Shown: piece after piece, positions 10,478 through 19,643 of the stretch
Layout: each line of letters starts with the position of its first letter
Numbering within the stretch: the first letter of the stretch is position 1
Assembly (NCBI RefSeq): GCF_000013085.1
Contig: NC_007643.1
Coordinates: forward strand, 3,729,501-3,793,500
DNA length: 64,000 bases
Reading direction: 5' to 3'
Origin: Rhodospirillum rubrum ATCC 11170
Lineage (GTDB): Bacteria; Pseudomonadota; Alphaproteobacteria; Rhodospirillales; Rhodospirillaceae
Notes under the pieces: generated by a model
The model's database searches: none
Seen by the model: the letters and a program-made list of their open reading frames with translations, nothing else
Told to the model about the DNA's origin: nothing
Program-made: the position numbers and the translations under genes

Positions 10478-10521
10478 GCGCGCACCGGAGGCTCCCGGGA
10501 AATCCCCGGGATCCGGCGCGC
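10478..10521 (-). other. Strong intercistronic hairpin between the c and b' subunit genes
   Basis: Nested inverted repeats GCGCGC, CCGGA and CCCGGG on one side face CCCGGG, TCCGG and GCGCGC on the other, around a 5-nt loop (10500-10504). No U-tract follows. Such a structure could stabilise the 3' end of an atpE-containing transcript and help make c, the most abundant F0 subunit, in excess; that role is inferred. Confidence 0.65.
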
Positions 10522-10552
10522 GGCCCCGACCGCTTGCGGCGAACGCGCCGAC

Positions 10553-10780
10553 TTAGGCGGCGAACAGCAGGATCAGCGCCACGACCAAGGCGAACAGGGC
10601 GATAGCTTCGGTAACGGCGAAGCCGATCCAGCCGTAGAGCTCGACGGTGCTCTTGGCGGCCGGGTTGCGGCCGACGGTGGCAATCAGGTTGGCCCAGATG
10701 TTGCCAACGCCAATACCCGAACCAATCATGCCAATGGCGGCAAGACCAGCGCCGATCATCTTCGCGGCTTCAGCGTCCAT
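10553..10780 (-). CDS. atpE: F0F1 ATP synthase subunit c
   Basis: 75 residues forming two membrane helices joined by the conserved polar RNP loop (residues 38-40). The proton-carrying carboxylate is Glu58 in FAVTEAIAL. The glycine-rich first helix (GAGLAAIGMIGSGIGVG) is typical of c-rings. I recognise the sequence as the R. rubrum subunit c, which is the main basis for the organism call. The gene sits between the a subunit gene and a structured 217-bp spacer. Confidence 0.97.
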   Translation of the reverse strand: MDAEAAKMIGAGLAAIGMIGSGIGVGNIWANLIATVGRNPAAKSTVELYGWIGFAVTEAIALFALVVALILLFAA

Positions 10781-10857
10781 GAGTTTACCCTTTCAAAAGA
10801 ACCAAGTTGGACAGGGGTGAGGGGCTCGCCTCAGCCACCGACAGCATTTCGGAAGAC

Positions 10858-10872
10858 AGCGCCGGGGGCGCT
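10858..10872 (-). other. Small hairpin between the a and c subunit genes
   Basis: AGCGCC at 10858-10863 faces GGCGCT at 10867-10872 around a 3-nt loop in the 100-bp spacer. No T-tract follows; a modest mRNA-processing or stability role is possible. Confidence 0.4.
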
Positions 10873-10880
10873 ATCGGCCT

Positions 10881-11606
10881 TTAGTGCATGTTGATGGCGT
10901 CGTTGAGATAGATGCAGGTCAAGATGGTGAAGACATAGGCCTGCAAGGCGGCAATGAAGAACTCGAGCACGGTCACGCCAAGGACGACGGCGAACGGCAC
11001 GACACCGCCGACGACACCCAGCATTATCACGAAACCGGCCAGAACCTTCAGCATGATGTGGCCGACGGTCATGTTGGCGAACAGTCGGACCGACAGGCTG
11101 AAGGGCCGCGACAGATAGGAGATCAGTTCGATCGGGATCAGCAGCGGCGCCGTCAACAGCGGGGCGCCATGCGGGAAGAACATCCGAAAGTAATGAAATC
11201 CGTGTCGGGCGAAACCAATGATGGTGACGGCGATGAAGATTCCCACGGCCAGCGCCGCGGTAACCGCGATATGGCTGGTGAACGTGAAGGAATAAGGCAG
11301 CATGCCCAGCATATTGCCAAGAAACACGAAAACGAACAGGGTCAGGATATAGGGAAAGTACTTCATCCCTTCCTTGCCCACGTTGTCGCGGATCATATTG
11401 GCGACGAATTCGTACAGCATCTCGGCCGCGCTCTGCAGGCGCCCCGGAATCAGGGTGCGCCGCGCCGTCGCGTTCCAGAAGAACGCGGCCGCCAGACCAA
11501 CGGTCAGGAGCATGAGCAGCGAAGAGTTGGTGAAGGACACGTCGACACCCGCGACCTGGATGCTGACGAGTGGTTTGATCGCGAACTGTTCAACCGGACT
11601 ATGCAC
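10881..11606 (-). CDS. atpB: F0F1 ATP synthase subunit a
   Basis: 241 residues, multi-span membrane protein. The essential stator arginine is Arg174 in FSLSVRLFANM, and the C-terminal helix carries ALQAYVFTILTCIYL. The start is taken as GTG at 11606, which overlaps the atpI stop region and is preceded by GGAAGGG. An in-frame ATG further upstream would lie inside atpI and add a non-homologous tail. Subunit a forms the proton half-channels against the c-ring. Confidence 0.96.
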   Translation of the reverse strand: MHSPVEQFAIKPLVSIQVAGVDVSFTNSSLLMLLTVGLAAAFFWNATARRTLIPGRLQSAAEMLYEFVANMIRDNVGKEGMKYFPYILTLFVFVFLGNMLGMLPYSFTFTSHIAVTAALAVGIFIAVTIIGFARHGFHYFRMFFPHGAPLLTAPLLIPIELISYLSRPFSLSVRLFANMTVGHIMLKVLAGFVIMLGVVGGVVPFAVVLGVTVLEFFIAALQAYVFTILTCIYLNDAINMH

Positions 11607-11970
11607 GGTCTTTGTTCCCTTCCGCTTTCTCTTTGCGCTCGATCGCCCGGCCCAGGCCCACGGAATCATCCAGGCCCTTGACCACGCGATAGGCATTCAT
11701 CACCCCGGCCGCCCCCCCCAGAACGAGGAAAACAACCATCGCCAGCGGCGACGTTCCCAGCCACGAGTCAAGCCCGTAACCGATCGCCCCGCCGACCGCG
11801 ATCGTCGTGACCAGCTCGATGCTGATCCGCATACCGATTCCCAGGCCGGAAGCCCGGGCCGGCCCGGAACTCCCCGCTCCGTCCGCCTCGGCGCCATCCG
11901 CACCCCCCTTCGCCTCGGTCAGGCGGCGGGAGATGTCTTCCAGCGAGGGGGGAGTATCACGATCGGTCAT
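11599..11970 (-). CDS. atpI: ATP synthase protein I (AtpI family)
   Basis: 123 residues. The N-terminus is charged (MTDRDTPPSLEDISRRL). Two membrane helices follow (ISIELVTTIAVGGAIGYGLD and PLAMVVFLVLGGAAGVMNAY) with the AtpI/F0F1-ATPase_gene1 pattern GYGLDSWLGTSP. It is the first gene of the F0 operon and overlaps the start of atpB by 8 bases. AtpI is thought to assist c-ring assembly or Mg2+ handling and is not part of the finished enzyme. The F1 genes are not in this window. Confidence 0.92.
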   Translation of the reverse strand: MTDRDTPPSLEDISRRLTEAKGGADGAEADGAGSSGPARASGLGIGMRISIELVTTIAVGGAIGYGLDSWLGTSPLAMVVFLVLGGAAGVMNAYRVVKGLDDSVGLGRAIERKEKAEGNKDRA

Positions 11971-12146
11971 GCGGCGGCAGCCCCTTTTTCCAGGCGGCAC
12001 GAACGTCCCCGCGAAGTGCCGGGGACTCCCGCAAGACGCGGCACCCTCCCCCGCGGCGAACAGTCCGAAAATCGCGGGCAAAATACGGAGCGTGGCGAGG
12101 GGTGTCAAGGAGGAAAACCCCGGCGGAGGTGCAGCGCGCCCGGAGC

Positions 12147-12166
12147 AAAACGCCTGAATTTCAGGC
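12147..12166 (-). terminator. Intrinsic terminator of smc
   Basis: On the minus strand GCCTGA-AAT-TCAGGC (12152-12166) is followed by GTTTTG, just 3 bp past the smc stop. It separates smc from the atpI promoter region (11971-12146), where I see no clear -35/-10. Confidence 0.7.
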
Positions 12167-12168
12167 AG

Positions 12169-15100
12169 TTAGGCCAAAACGGCGGCAGGGCTCTCGGCCT
12201 CCACCAGATCCTCGGCCTGGCAAAGGTCGACGGAAACAAGGCTCGAGACCCCGCGTTCGGCCATCGTCACCCCGAACAGACGGTCCATGCGGGCCATCGT
12301 CATGCGGTGGTGGGTGACCACCAGGAAGCGCGTTCCGGTGGTATCGGTCAGGTGGCGGAGCATGGCGCAGAAGCGATCAACATTGGCGTCATCGAGCGGC
12401 GCGTCGACCTCGTCGAGCACGCAAATCGGCGCGGGATTGGTCAGGAACACGGCAAACAACAGGGCCGTCGCCGTCAGCGCCTGCTCGCCGCCCGACAGCA
12501 ACCCCAGGCTTTGCAGCCGCTTGCCCGGCGGGCTGGCCATGATCTCCAGGCCGGCTTCCAGGGGATCGTCCGATTCGATCAAGGTCAGATGGGCGCGGCC
12601 GCCGCCGAATAATTTCAGGAACAGGGTGCGGAAATGGCCGTCGACCCGCTGGAAGGACTCGAGCAGCCGGCTGCGGCCCTCGCGGTTGAGCTCGCCGATT
12701 CCCTGGCGCAGCCGGGCAATGGCGGCGACCAGATCGTCGCGCTCCAGACGCAGCGAGGTGATCTGCGCGTCCAATTCGCCGGCTTCCTGTTCGGCGCGCA
12801 GATTGACCGGCCCCATGGCCTCGCGTTCGCGCCCCAGGCGCAGCAGGGCGGCTTCGGCCTCGGCGACCGGGGCCAGGGTCTCATCGGCGCCCAGACCGGC
12901 CTGGCCGGCCAGGGCTTCGGGGGCGCAGTCGAATTTCTCGGCGATGGCGGCGGCCGCCGCCTGACAGGCGAGACGGGCCTGATCCAAGGTGGCCTCGCCG
13001 CGAAGCTGAACCTCCCTGGCCTGGGCCTCGGCGCGCTCGGCCTCTTTCAAGGTCCGCCCGGCCTCGCTGAGGCGGCGCTCGGCGGCGCTCAACGCGTCGC
13101 GGGCGGCAAGGCGGTCGCTTTCGGCGGCGCGCAGGGCCTCGACCAAAGCCGCCTTCTCGGCGGCGATCGCCTCGGGTCGGCCGACCAGCTCCGCCAGGGT
13201 CGCCTCGGCGGCGGCGAAGCGACGGGTCAGTTCGGCCTCCTGATCGGCGGCCTGATCGCGCCGCGCCCGCCACGAGGTGATCTCGGCGGCAAGGGCGCCC
13301 AGCCGGCGCCCGCGCCCCTCGGCCTCGCGCGCCACGCGATCGCGGGTCGCCCGCGCCTCCAGCAAGGTCGTCCGCCGCTCGGCCAGGGTGGCGCGCAGCT
13401 CGGCCACCGCCGCGCGGGCGGCGGCGCTGTCGTCGAGAGCGGCCAGGGCGCGCGACTGGGCGGCCACCACCGCCTCGGCCTCGGCGCCATCCTCGCGGGC
13501 CCGGGTCAAGGCCTGCCCCAGGGTGGTCAGCCGCGATTCGCTGGCCGCCGCCCGGCGCTCCAGGGTGGTCAGGGCATCACGGGCCAAGCCCATCTGGCGC
13601 TCGCCCGCCCGCACCGCCTCGCGCGCCGCCCGATCCTCGGCGGCGACGGCCTCGAGGCGGGCGCGCGCCGCGCCGTGGGCATCGCGGGCCTCGGCCAGGG
13701 CGGCTTCAGCGTCTTCGCGCTCGGTGGCCAGGGCGCCAAGCCGATTGCGGGTCTCCAGGCGGGCGGCCGACAGGGCCGCGCCGTCGCGGCTGCCGGGCCG
13801 GCGCACCAGCCCGTCCCAGCGCCACAGCCCGCCGGCGCGGTCGACCACCTCTTGGCCCGGCGTCAGTCTGGGTAGCAGCGCCTGGGCGGCGGCGGCATCC
13901 TCGACCACGCCGACCCGGCCCAGGCGGCGGGCGAGAAGCGCGCGCACCGCCTCGGGGCCTTCGACCAAATCGGCCAGCGGCGTCGTCGCGTCCGGCGGAT
14001 CGGCGGCCAGGGCAGGCAAAGCCACCCAACGCACGGCGTCCTCTTCGGCGCTACCGGCATCAAGATCATCGCCCAGGGCGCTGGCCAGGGCCTTTTCGCC
14101 GCCCGGACGCACGCTCAAAGCCTCGACCACCGGCAGGGTCCGCCCCTTGGGCGCGGCGCGGGCCAGGGTGGCTTCCAAGGCGCGGGCCTCGGCCCGCAAC
14201 CCGGTCAACCGTCCCTCGGCCCGGCGCAGGCTGTCTTGGGCCAGATCAACCGCCGCCTGGGCGGCGGTGCGGGCGGCCTCGCCGCTTTCCACCCGTTCCC
14301 GGGCGGCCTCGAGGGCGGCGACCGTCCGATCCCGGGTCTGGATCGCCTCCTCCAGGGCGCCGGGCGCGATGGCCTCGCCTTCGGCGGCGCGGATCTGGCC
14401 TTCAAGCTCGGCCAGCCGGGCCACCACTTTGGCGCCGCGGGCGATCGCCTCGCGCAGACCGCGCTCCTGGGCGGCGCGGCGGGCCTCAAGGTCGGCCAGG
14501 GTGGCGGTGGCGGTGGCCAGGGCGGCATCGGCCTCGGCGACCCCGGCTTCGGCCGCGCTCAGCCGCGCCTCGGCCTCGCGGCGGGCAGCGTCATCGCCGG
14601 CGGCCTTGGCCTCGATCGCCCGCCGCTCGCCCTCCAGGCGGGAGATGGCCGCCTGGGCATCGGCGGCGCGGGCGGTCTCACGGGCGCGGTCGGCCTCGGC
14701 CTGGGTGCGGCGGGTGTGGTTTTCCTGGGCGGTCTGGGCAAGGCGCCGGCTTTCGGCCTCAAGCTGCTCGCGGGCCAAGGCCAATCGCTGCAAGCGGGCC
14801 GAGGCCTCGGCCTCATGGCTGCGAATCGGGCCGATGGCCTCCTCGGCGGCGGCCTGCTCGCGGTTGGCGGTGATCGTCCGCCCGCTCAGCACCGCCAGCT
14901 CCCGACCGCCTTCGGCAAAGATCCGCCGCGCCCCGTCAACGGCGCGAATGGCGACCAGCCACCGCTGGCGCAGCAAGGCCGCCTCGGTCTGGCGGATGGC
15001 CTCCGACAGCGCCCGGTAGCGGGCGGCCTGACGGGACTGGCGACGCAAGCCGCCAAGCTGGCCGTCAAGGGCCGTCACCACGTCTTCAAGCCGCTCCAGA

Positions 15101-15672
15101 TTGCCCTCGGCGGCGCGCAGGCGCAGTTCGGCCTCGTGGCGGCGGCTGTACAGGCCGCCGATGCCGGCGGCCTCTTCCAGCAGGGCCCGGCGCTGGGCCG
15201 GCTTGGCGGCGATCAGCGCGCTCACCCGCCCCTGGCTGACCATGGCGGTCGAGCGGGCGCCGGTCGCCGAATCGGCGAACAGCAGTTGCACGTCGCGGGC
15301 CCGCACGTCCTTGCCGTTGACCCGATAGAGCGAGCCGTCGCCGCGGGCGATGCGTCGGGTGACCTCAAGCTCCTGGGCGGCGTTGAACAGCGCCGGGGCG
15401 CCGCCCTCGCGGTTATCAAGCAAAAGCGTGACTTCGGCGACATTGCGCGGCGGACGGCTGGCGGTGCCGCCGAAGATCACGTCATCCATGTCCTCGCCGC
15501 GCAACTGCTTGGCCGAGGTTTCCCCCATGACCCAGCGCAGGGCTTCGACGACGTTGGATTTTCCGCAGCCATTGGGCCCGACGACACCGGTCAGCCCCGG
15601 TTCGATCATCAATTCGGCCGGCTCGACAAAGGATTTGAAGCCGACCAGACGCAACCGGGTGAAATGCAGCAA
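12169..15672 (-). CDS. smc: Chromosome segregation protein SMC
   Basis: 1167 residues with full SMC layout: Walker A GPNGCGKSN (residues 32-40), a coiled-coil arm rich in Ala/Arg/Glu, a hinge near residues 500-650, the returning coiled coil, then the ABC signature LLSGGEQALTATALLFAV and Walker B ICVLDEVDAPLDDANVDRF. It is the single SMC that, with ScpA/ScpB, compacts and individualises newly replicated chromosomes; scpAB are not in the window. The start is TTG, with GAGG about 9 nt upstream, 11 bp after the DsbA-like gene, so the two are probably co-transcribed. Confidence 0.96.
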   Translation of the reverse strand: MLHFTRLRLVGFKSFVEPAELMIEPGLTGVVGPNGCGKSNVVEALRWVMGETSAKQLRGEDMDDVIFGGTASRPPRNVAEVTLLLDNREGGAPALFNAAQELEVTRRIARGDGSLYRVNGKDVRARDVQLLFADSATGARSTAMVSQGRVSALIAAKPAQRRALLEEAAGIGGLYSRRHEAELRLRAAEGNLERLEDVVTALDGQLGGLRRQSRQAARYRALSEAIRQTEAALLRQRWLVAIRAVDGARRIFAEGGRELAVLSGRTITANREQAAAEEAIGPIRSHEAEASARLQRLALAREQLEAESRRLAQTAQENHTRRTQAEADRARETARAADAQAAISRLEGERRAIEAKAAGDDAARREAEARLSAAEAGVAEADAALATATATLADLEARRAAQERGLREAIARGAKVVARLAELEGQIRAAEGEAIAPGALEEAIQTRDRTVAALEAARERVESGEAARTAAQAAVDLAQDSLRRAEGRLTGLRAEARALEATLARAAPKGRTLPVVEALSVRPGGEKALASALGDDLDAGSAEEDAVRWVALPALAADPPDATTPLADLVEGPEAVRALLARRLGRVGVVEDAAAAQALLPRLTPGQEVVDRAGGLWRWDGLVRRPGSRDGAALSAARLETRNRLGALATEREDAEAALAEARDAHGAARARLEAVAAEDRAAREAVRAGERQMGLARDALTTLERRAAASESRLTTLGQALTRAREDGAEAEAVVAAQSRALAALDDSAAARAAVAELRATLAERRTTLLEARATRDRVAREAEGRGRRLGALAAEITSWRARRDQAADQEAELTRRFAAAEATLAELVGRPEAIAAEKAALVEALRAAESDRLAARDALSAAERRLSEAGRTLKEAERAEAQAREVQLRGEATLDQARLACQAAAAAIAEKFDCAPEALAGQAGLGADETLAPVAEAEAALLRLGREREAMGPVNLRAEQEAGELDAQITSLRLERDDLVAAIARLRQGIGELNREGRSRLLESFQRVDGHFRTLFLKLFGGGRAHLTLIESDDPLEAGLEIMASPPGKRLQSLGLLSGGEQALTATALLFAVFLTNPAPICVLDEVDAPLDDANVDRFCAMLRHLTDTTGTRFLVVTHHRMTMARMDRLFGVTMAERGVSSLVSVDLCQAEDLVEAESPAAVLA

Positions 15673-15683
15673 GCCCGCCCGCC

Positions 15684-16286
15684 TCAGCCGCCGACCAAGG
15701 GATCGAGAACCTTGCGGAAGGCCTCGATCGGCTGGGCGCCGACCAGAACGGGTTTGCCGTCGATGACGAAGCTGGGGGTCGATTCGACACCGATGCGCCC
15801 GGCCTCGGCCTCGCCCGCCTGCACGCCGTTGAAGACATCCTGATTATCCAGGCAGGCCTCGACGGCGGCTTTGTCCATGCCGGCCAGGGCGGCATAGCCC
15901 TGAAGGGCGGCCAAGGGATCCTTCGCCGTCGCCCAGGTCCGCTGATTGGCAAACAGCGTGGTGATCAGCGGGAAGAAATTCTGCTCGGGCGCGCAGCGGG
16001 CGATCACCGAAGCGCCGACGGCCAGGGGTTGCCCCAGGGAATGGTCCTTGAAGACCAGCCGCACCTTGCCCGTATCGATATACTCTTTTTTCAGCTCGGG
16101 CAGGATCTGGGTGTGGAAATCGGCGCAATGGGGGCAGAGCAGCGAGGAATACTCGACGATGGTCACCTTGGCGTCGGGCGAACCCAGGGCGCGTTCGCTA
16201 TAGGGTATCGAGGCCGCAAGGCCGGGGGCGGCGATCCCGGCGACCAGGGCGGCGGCCAGAAACAGCGGACGGAGAAACTGGGGCAA
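15684..16286 (-). CDS. Secreted DsbA-family thiol:disulfide oxidoreductase
   Basis: 200 residues from a TTG start. A signal peptide (FLRPLFLAAALVAGIAAPGLAA) leads to a mature thioredoxin-fold domain with active site C51-P-H-C54 in SSLLCPHCADFH and a cis-Pro loop in VESTPSFVID. The TTG at 16286 is chosen over an upstream ATG at 16337 because an excellent AAGGAGG lies 8 nt before it and the signal peptide then begins correctly. CPHC matches DsbA rather than DsbC/G. It likely catalyses disulfide formation in periplasmic proteins. Confidence 0.88.
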   Translation of the reverse strand: MPQFLRPLFLAAALVAGIAAPGLAASIPYSERALGSPDAKVTIVEYSSLLCPHCADFHTQILPELKKEYIDTGKVRLVFKDHSLGQPLAVGASVIARCAPEQNFFPLITTLFANQRTWATAKDPLAALQGYAALAGMDKAAVEACLDNQDVFNGVQAGEAEAGRIGVESTPSFVIDGKPVLVGAQPIEAFRKVLDPLVGG

Positions 16287-16394
16287 CGCGAAATCCTCCT
16301 TGGGAAAGCTGAATGCCCGAAGCCGGGCCGTGGGCACTATATAAAGCCGCGCTCCCGCGCCACAAGCGCCGGCGCGCGGCCGCCTTGCCGCCCC

Positions 16395-16967
16395 TTAGCC
16401 GGGACGGCGCCGGCTGCGCCCGGCCTCCAGCCGGCCGACGGCGGTTCCCAGGCGGGCCAGCGCGGCGCGCAAATCGGCATCATCCACCCCCTCAAGCCCG
16501 CTGCCCAGGCTGGCGGCGCGCTCGGCAGGCAGGGGCGGCGGTTCACGCACTGGCGCCGTTCTCGTGCGCAGCAACCGCCCCTGATGCAAGGTGATGCGCT
16601 CGACCGCCGCCCAGCCGAGGAAGCCGTTGACCCGCTCGATCACCTGGGGCAGGCGATGCTGAAGCTCCAAGGCCACCGCGCCGCCTTCGACGCGCAGGTG
16701 CAAAACCCCGCCCGCGCCCAGCACCCCGCCCTCGCCGCCCGGTTTGCGCCGGGCGCGGACCAGCCGCATGGGATGGACATGGGCGGCCAGCATCGGTCCC
16801 ACCACCTCGGCCCAGCGCGACAGCAGGGCCTCTTCGGCCAGACCGCGTTTGGCCAGAAGCGGCAGGGCCGCCCGCAAGGTAATCGCCGACAGGGCGCGCG
16901 GCCCATTGCCCCGGCGCTCGGCTGACGCCGGGCCGGGAGGCGGCTTATCCGATGGGGTAACGGCCAA
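16395..16967 (-). CDS. DUF721 / DciA-like protein
   Basis: 190 residues. The DUF721 core covers ALPLLAKRGLAEEALLSRWAEVVGP and the later VLHLRVEGGAVALELQHRLPQVIERVN. The C-terminus is Arg/Gly-rich. DUF721 proteins include DciA, which helps load the replicative helicase DnaB in bacteria lacking DnaC; that role is inferred for this copy. A TTG start at 16967 with AAAGGA 8 nt upstream is preferred; longer frames run into the divergent mutY promoter and gene. Confidence 0.75.
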   Translation of the reverse strand: MAVTPSDKPPPGPASAERRGNGPRALSAITLRAALPLLAKRGLAEEALLSRWAEVVGPMLAAHVHPMRLVRARRKPGGEGGVLGAGGVLHLRVEGGAVALELQHRLPQVIERVNGFLGWAAVERITLHQGRLLRTRTAPVREPPPLPAERAASLGSGLEGVDDADLRAALARLGTAVGRLEAGRSRRRPG

Positions 16968-17068
16968 CCCGTGGGTCCTTTCGTGATGAAGGGCGGCCTT
17001 GACCCGGCCGCCCGCCCCGATGATAGGGTATGGTCCCCCCGTAAGGGAACCGATGAAGCGCCCCGGAC

Positions 17069-18148
17069 ATGACCGCCCCAACCCCCGATTCGCTGCCCCC
17101 CGCCAGCGTGCTTGGCGAGCGCCTGCTTGACTGGTACCGGCGCAACGCCCGGACCCTGCCCTGGCGCGCGCCCTTTGGCGAGCGCACCGACCCCTATCGG
17201 GTCTGGCTATCCGAGGTCATGCTCCAGCAAACGACGGTGCCGGCCGTCATCCCCTATTTCCAGGCCTTCCTCGCCCGCTGGCCCACCGTCACCGATCTTG
17301 CCGCCGCCCCCCTGGACGAGGTGCTGACCGCCTGGGCCGGCCTTGGCTATTACGCCCGGGCCCGCAATCTGCACAAATGCGCCCAGACCATCGCCACTTG
17401 GCGCGACGGAACCTTCCCGGCGACCGAGGACGAGTTGCACACCCTGCCCGGCATCGGCACCTATACCGCCGCCGCCATCGCCGCCATCGCCTTCGGCCAG
17501 CCCGCCGTGGTCATGGATGGCAATATCGAACGGGTAATGGCCCGACTGTTCGCCGAGACCGAGCCTTTGCCCCAGGGCAAAAAGGCGCTCTACGCCCGCG
17601 CCGCCCAATTGACGCCGACCGCCCATCCCGGCGAGCACGCCCAGGCGCTGATGGATCTGGGGGCGACGTTGTGCACCCCGCGCAAGCCGGCCTGCGGCCT
17701 GTGTCCCTGGCGCGATCCCTGCCTGGGCCGCCGGCTGGGTCTGGCCGAGACCCTGCCGGCCAAGGCGCCGAAAAAACTGAAGCCGACGCGCTGTGGCATC
17801 GCCTTTTGGGTCACCCGACCCGATGGCACCGTGCTGTTGCGCCGCCGCCCGGAAAGCGGCCTGCTGGGCGGCATGATCGAAGTGCCCTCGACCCCTTGGC
17901 GGGAAGACCCCTGGACCCTGGCCGAGGCGCGGGCCGAAGCGCCGCTGCCCGCCGAGTGGGTGCCGCTGGCCGGACGCGTTCGCCATACCTTCACCCATTT
18001 CCACCTCGACCTCGATGTCGTCGCCGGCCGGGTCGGCGCCAGGGCCAATGCCCGGGGGCTGTGGGTGCCCTTTGACCAGTTCGATCGCCATGCCTTGCCC
18101 GCCGTGATGCTCAAAGTCGTGCGACTGGCTTTGGCGCGCACCCATTGA
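17069..18148 (+). CDS. mutY: A/G-specific adenine DNA glycosylase MutY
   Basis: 359 residues. The HhH-GPD fold has catalytic Glu49 in WLSEVMLQQTTV, hairpin LPGIGTYTAAAI, and catalytic Asp in VVMDGNIERV. The [4Fe-4S] ligands follow the C-x6-C-x2-C-x5-C spacing in CTPRKPACGLCPWRDPC. The C-terminal NUDIX-like domain (LLRRRPESGLLGGMIEVP) recognises 8-oxoG. It removes adenine mispaired with 8-oxoguanine. Divergent from the DUF721 gene, sharing a ~100-bp promoter region. Confidence 0.96.
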   Translation: MTAPTPDSLPPASVLGERLLDWYRRNARTLPWRAPFGERTDPYRVWLSEVMLQQTTVPAVIPYFQAFLARWPTVTDLAAAPLDEVLTAWAGLGYYARARNLHKCAQTIATWRDGTFPATEDELHTLPGIGTYTAAAIAAIAFGQPAVVMDGNIERVMARLFAETEPLPQGKKALYARAAQLTPTAHPGEHAQALMDLGATLCTPRKPACGLCPWRDPCLGRRLGLAETLPAKAPKKLKPTRCGIAFWVTRPDGTVLLRRRPESGLLGGMIEVPSTPWREDPWTLAEARAEAPLPAEWVPLAGRVRHTFTHFHLDLDVVAGRVGARANARGLWVPFDQFDRHALPAVMLKVVRLALARTH

Positions 18149-18329
18149 CTGGCTTTTCAGGCGTTTTTTTTAAAGGCTGTAACCGTTGGTATCTTTTAGA
18201 AAAATTTTACTTAAGCGGCTTTGACACAGAACTTATGCCGATCGTTCTCTTGACGGGTCTCAAGTCAATGGGCACTTTGGGGGTATTCCAGAAACCGGGG
18301 GGAACCGGGGAACGGAAGGAGTCTCCACG

Positions 18330-18530
18330 ATGTCTGAGTCAGCTCCCTATGGGATGAATGACGCCGAGGCCTCGCAAGGCCTTGAAGTGGATAATTTTAC
18401 CATCACGCTGAAAGGACGCCAGTTGACCGTCGCCCAGGCGGTTGGCCTTGGCCTTCTCAAGCACGACAGCCAGACCGGCAGGTTCCGTATGGGGGAGCAT
18501 TATCGCCCCTCCACCACCCTGCGTCTCTGA
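18330..18530 (+). CDS. Small protein of unknown function (66 aa)
   Basis: 66 residues (MSESAPYGMNDAEAS...), acidic N-terminal half and a basic C-terminal half; no signal peptide or membrane segment. A strong GGAAGGAG sits 8 nt before the ATG and a rho-independent terminator follows the stop, so it is a real single-gene transcription unit. The 180-bp leader is AT-rich relative to the neighbours and contains TTGACA at 18221 and an inverted TTGAC/GTCAA pair around 18250-18270. I do not recognise the family. Confidence 0.7.
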   Translation: MSESAPYGMNDAEASQGLEVDNFTITLKGRQLTVAQAVGLGLLKHDSQTGRFRMGEHYRPSTTLRL

Positions 18531-18568
18531 GCCTCGTTCTTTTTAGGTTTTAGTCATTGCCAAGGTTG

Positions 18569-18603
18569 GGCCACGCTCCGCAAAGGGAGCGTGGCCGTTT
18601 TGG
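18569..18603 (+). terminator. Intrinsic terminator after the 66-aa gene
   Basis: GGCCACGCTCC (18569-18579) and GGAGCGTGGCC (18586-18596) form a perfect 11-bp stem, followed by GTTTTGG. It lies between this gene and the convergent UDP-glucuronate decarboxylase gene. Confidence 0.8.
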
Positions 18604-18616
18604 TTGGCGCCCGATG

Positions 18617-19564
18617 TCAGCCCATGCGGGCGCGAAAATACTCGATGGTCCGGCCCAGGCCGTCTTCGACGTCGATGGTCGGCGCCCAGTCGAGCAGGGC
18701 CCGGGCCTTGGTGATATCGGGGCGGCGCTGGCGCGGATCGTCGGCGGGCAGCGGATGGAACACCAGATCCGAGGCCGAGCCGGTCATGGCGATGATTTTT
18801 TCGGCCAGGGCGCGGATGGTGATCTCGTGGGGATTGCCCAGATTAAGCGGGCCGGGTTCGCTGGGCGGCGTCGCCATGAAAGCCAGCATGCCGTCGATCA
18901 GATCATCGACATAGCAGAACGAGCGGGTCTGCAAGCCGTCGCCATAGAGCGAGATCGGCTGACCGCGCAGGGCCTGCAAGATGAAGTTCGACACCACCCG
19001 GCCATCGTCGGGATGCATGCGCGGCCCATAGGTGTTGAAGATGCGGATGACCTTGATATCAAGGGCGAACTGCCGGTGATAATCGAAAAATAGGGTTTCG
19101 GCGCAGCGCTTGCCCTCGTCGTAGCAGGCGCGCGGCCCGATGGGATTGACGTTGCCGCGATAATCCTCGGTCTGGGGATGGATGGTGGGATCGCCATAAA
19201 CCTCGCTGGTCGAGGCTTGCAGGATCCGCGCCTTGGTCCGCTTGGCCAGCCCCAGCAGATTGATGGCGCCATGGACGCTGGTCTTGGTGGTTTGCACCGG
19301 ATCGAACTGGTAGTGGATCGGGCTGGCCGGACAGGCGAGGTTATAGATCTCGTCGACCTCCACATAGAGCGGGAAGGTCACGTCGTGGCGCATCAGTTCG
19401 AAATAGGGATTGCCGATCAGATGGGCGACGTTCTCGCGCTGGCCAGTAAAGAAATTATCGACACACAGAACGTCGCAGCCCTGGCCGATCAGCCTTTCAC
19501 ACAGGTGGGAGCCCAAAAACCCCGCCCCCCCGGTCACCAATACCCGCTTGCGCGTTTTCATCAC
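18617..19564 (-). CDS. UDP-glucuronate decarboxylase (UDP-xylose synthase) family SDR
   Basis: 315 residues, extended short-chain dehydrogenase. It has the NAD-binding [10 protein letters not shown] (residues 11-20), catalytic Tyr-x3-Lys in ACYDEGK, and the UXS hallmarks [12 protein letters not shown] and [18 protein letters not shown]. It would convert UDP-glucuronate to UDP-xylose (or the 4-keto intermediate) for surface polysaccharide synthesis. No glycosyltransferase cluster surrounds it. A dTDP-glucose dehydratase or UDP-glucose epimerase is less likely because of the PASPIHYQ motif. Confidence 0.88.
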   Translation of the reverse strand: MMKTRKRVLVTGGAGFLGSHLCERLIGQGCDVLCVDNFFTGQRENVAHLIGNPYFELMRHDVTFPLYVEVDEIYNLACPASPIHYQFDPVQTTKTSVHGAINLLGLAKRTKARILQASTSEVYGDPTIHPQTEDYRGNVNPIGPRACYDEGKRCAETLFFDYHRQFALDIKVIRIFNTYGPRMHPDDGRVVSNFILQALRGQPISLYGDGLQTRSFCYVDDLIDGMLAFMATPPSEPGPLNLGNPHEITIRALAEKIIAMTGSASDLVFHPLPADDPRQRRPDITKARALLDWAPTIDVEDGLGRTIEYFRARMG

Positions 19565-19643
19565 GATCTCCCGATCATGCGTTGCGCCAAAAATGGCCGA
19601 GAACAGGGAAAGTTTGGGTCAAAGCGCCGCCGCCCGGCCGGAT

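Noticed and set aside
12634-15019. Very long plus-strand frames opposite smc (up to 580 codons)
   Set aside because: Low-complexity Ala/Arg/Ser or Gly/Leu/Gln translation mirroring the SMC coiled coil; no homology pattern or start signal.
18145-18357. 70-codon frame starting at the mutY stop
   Set aside because: Overlaps the better-supported 66-aa gene, which has a clear GGAAGGAG and its own terminator; this one has neither.
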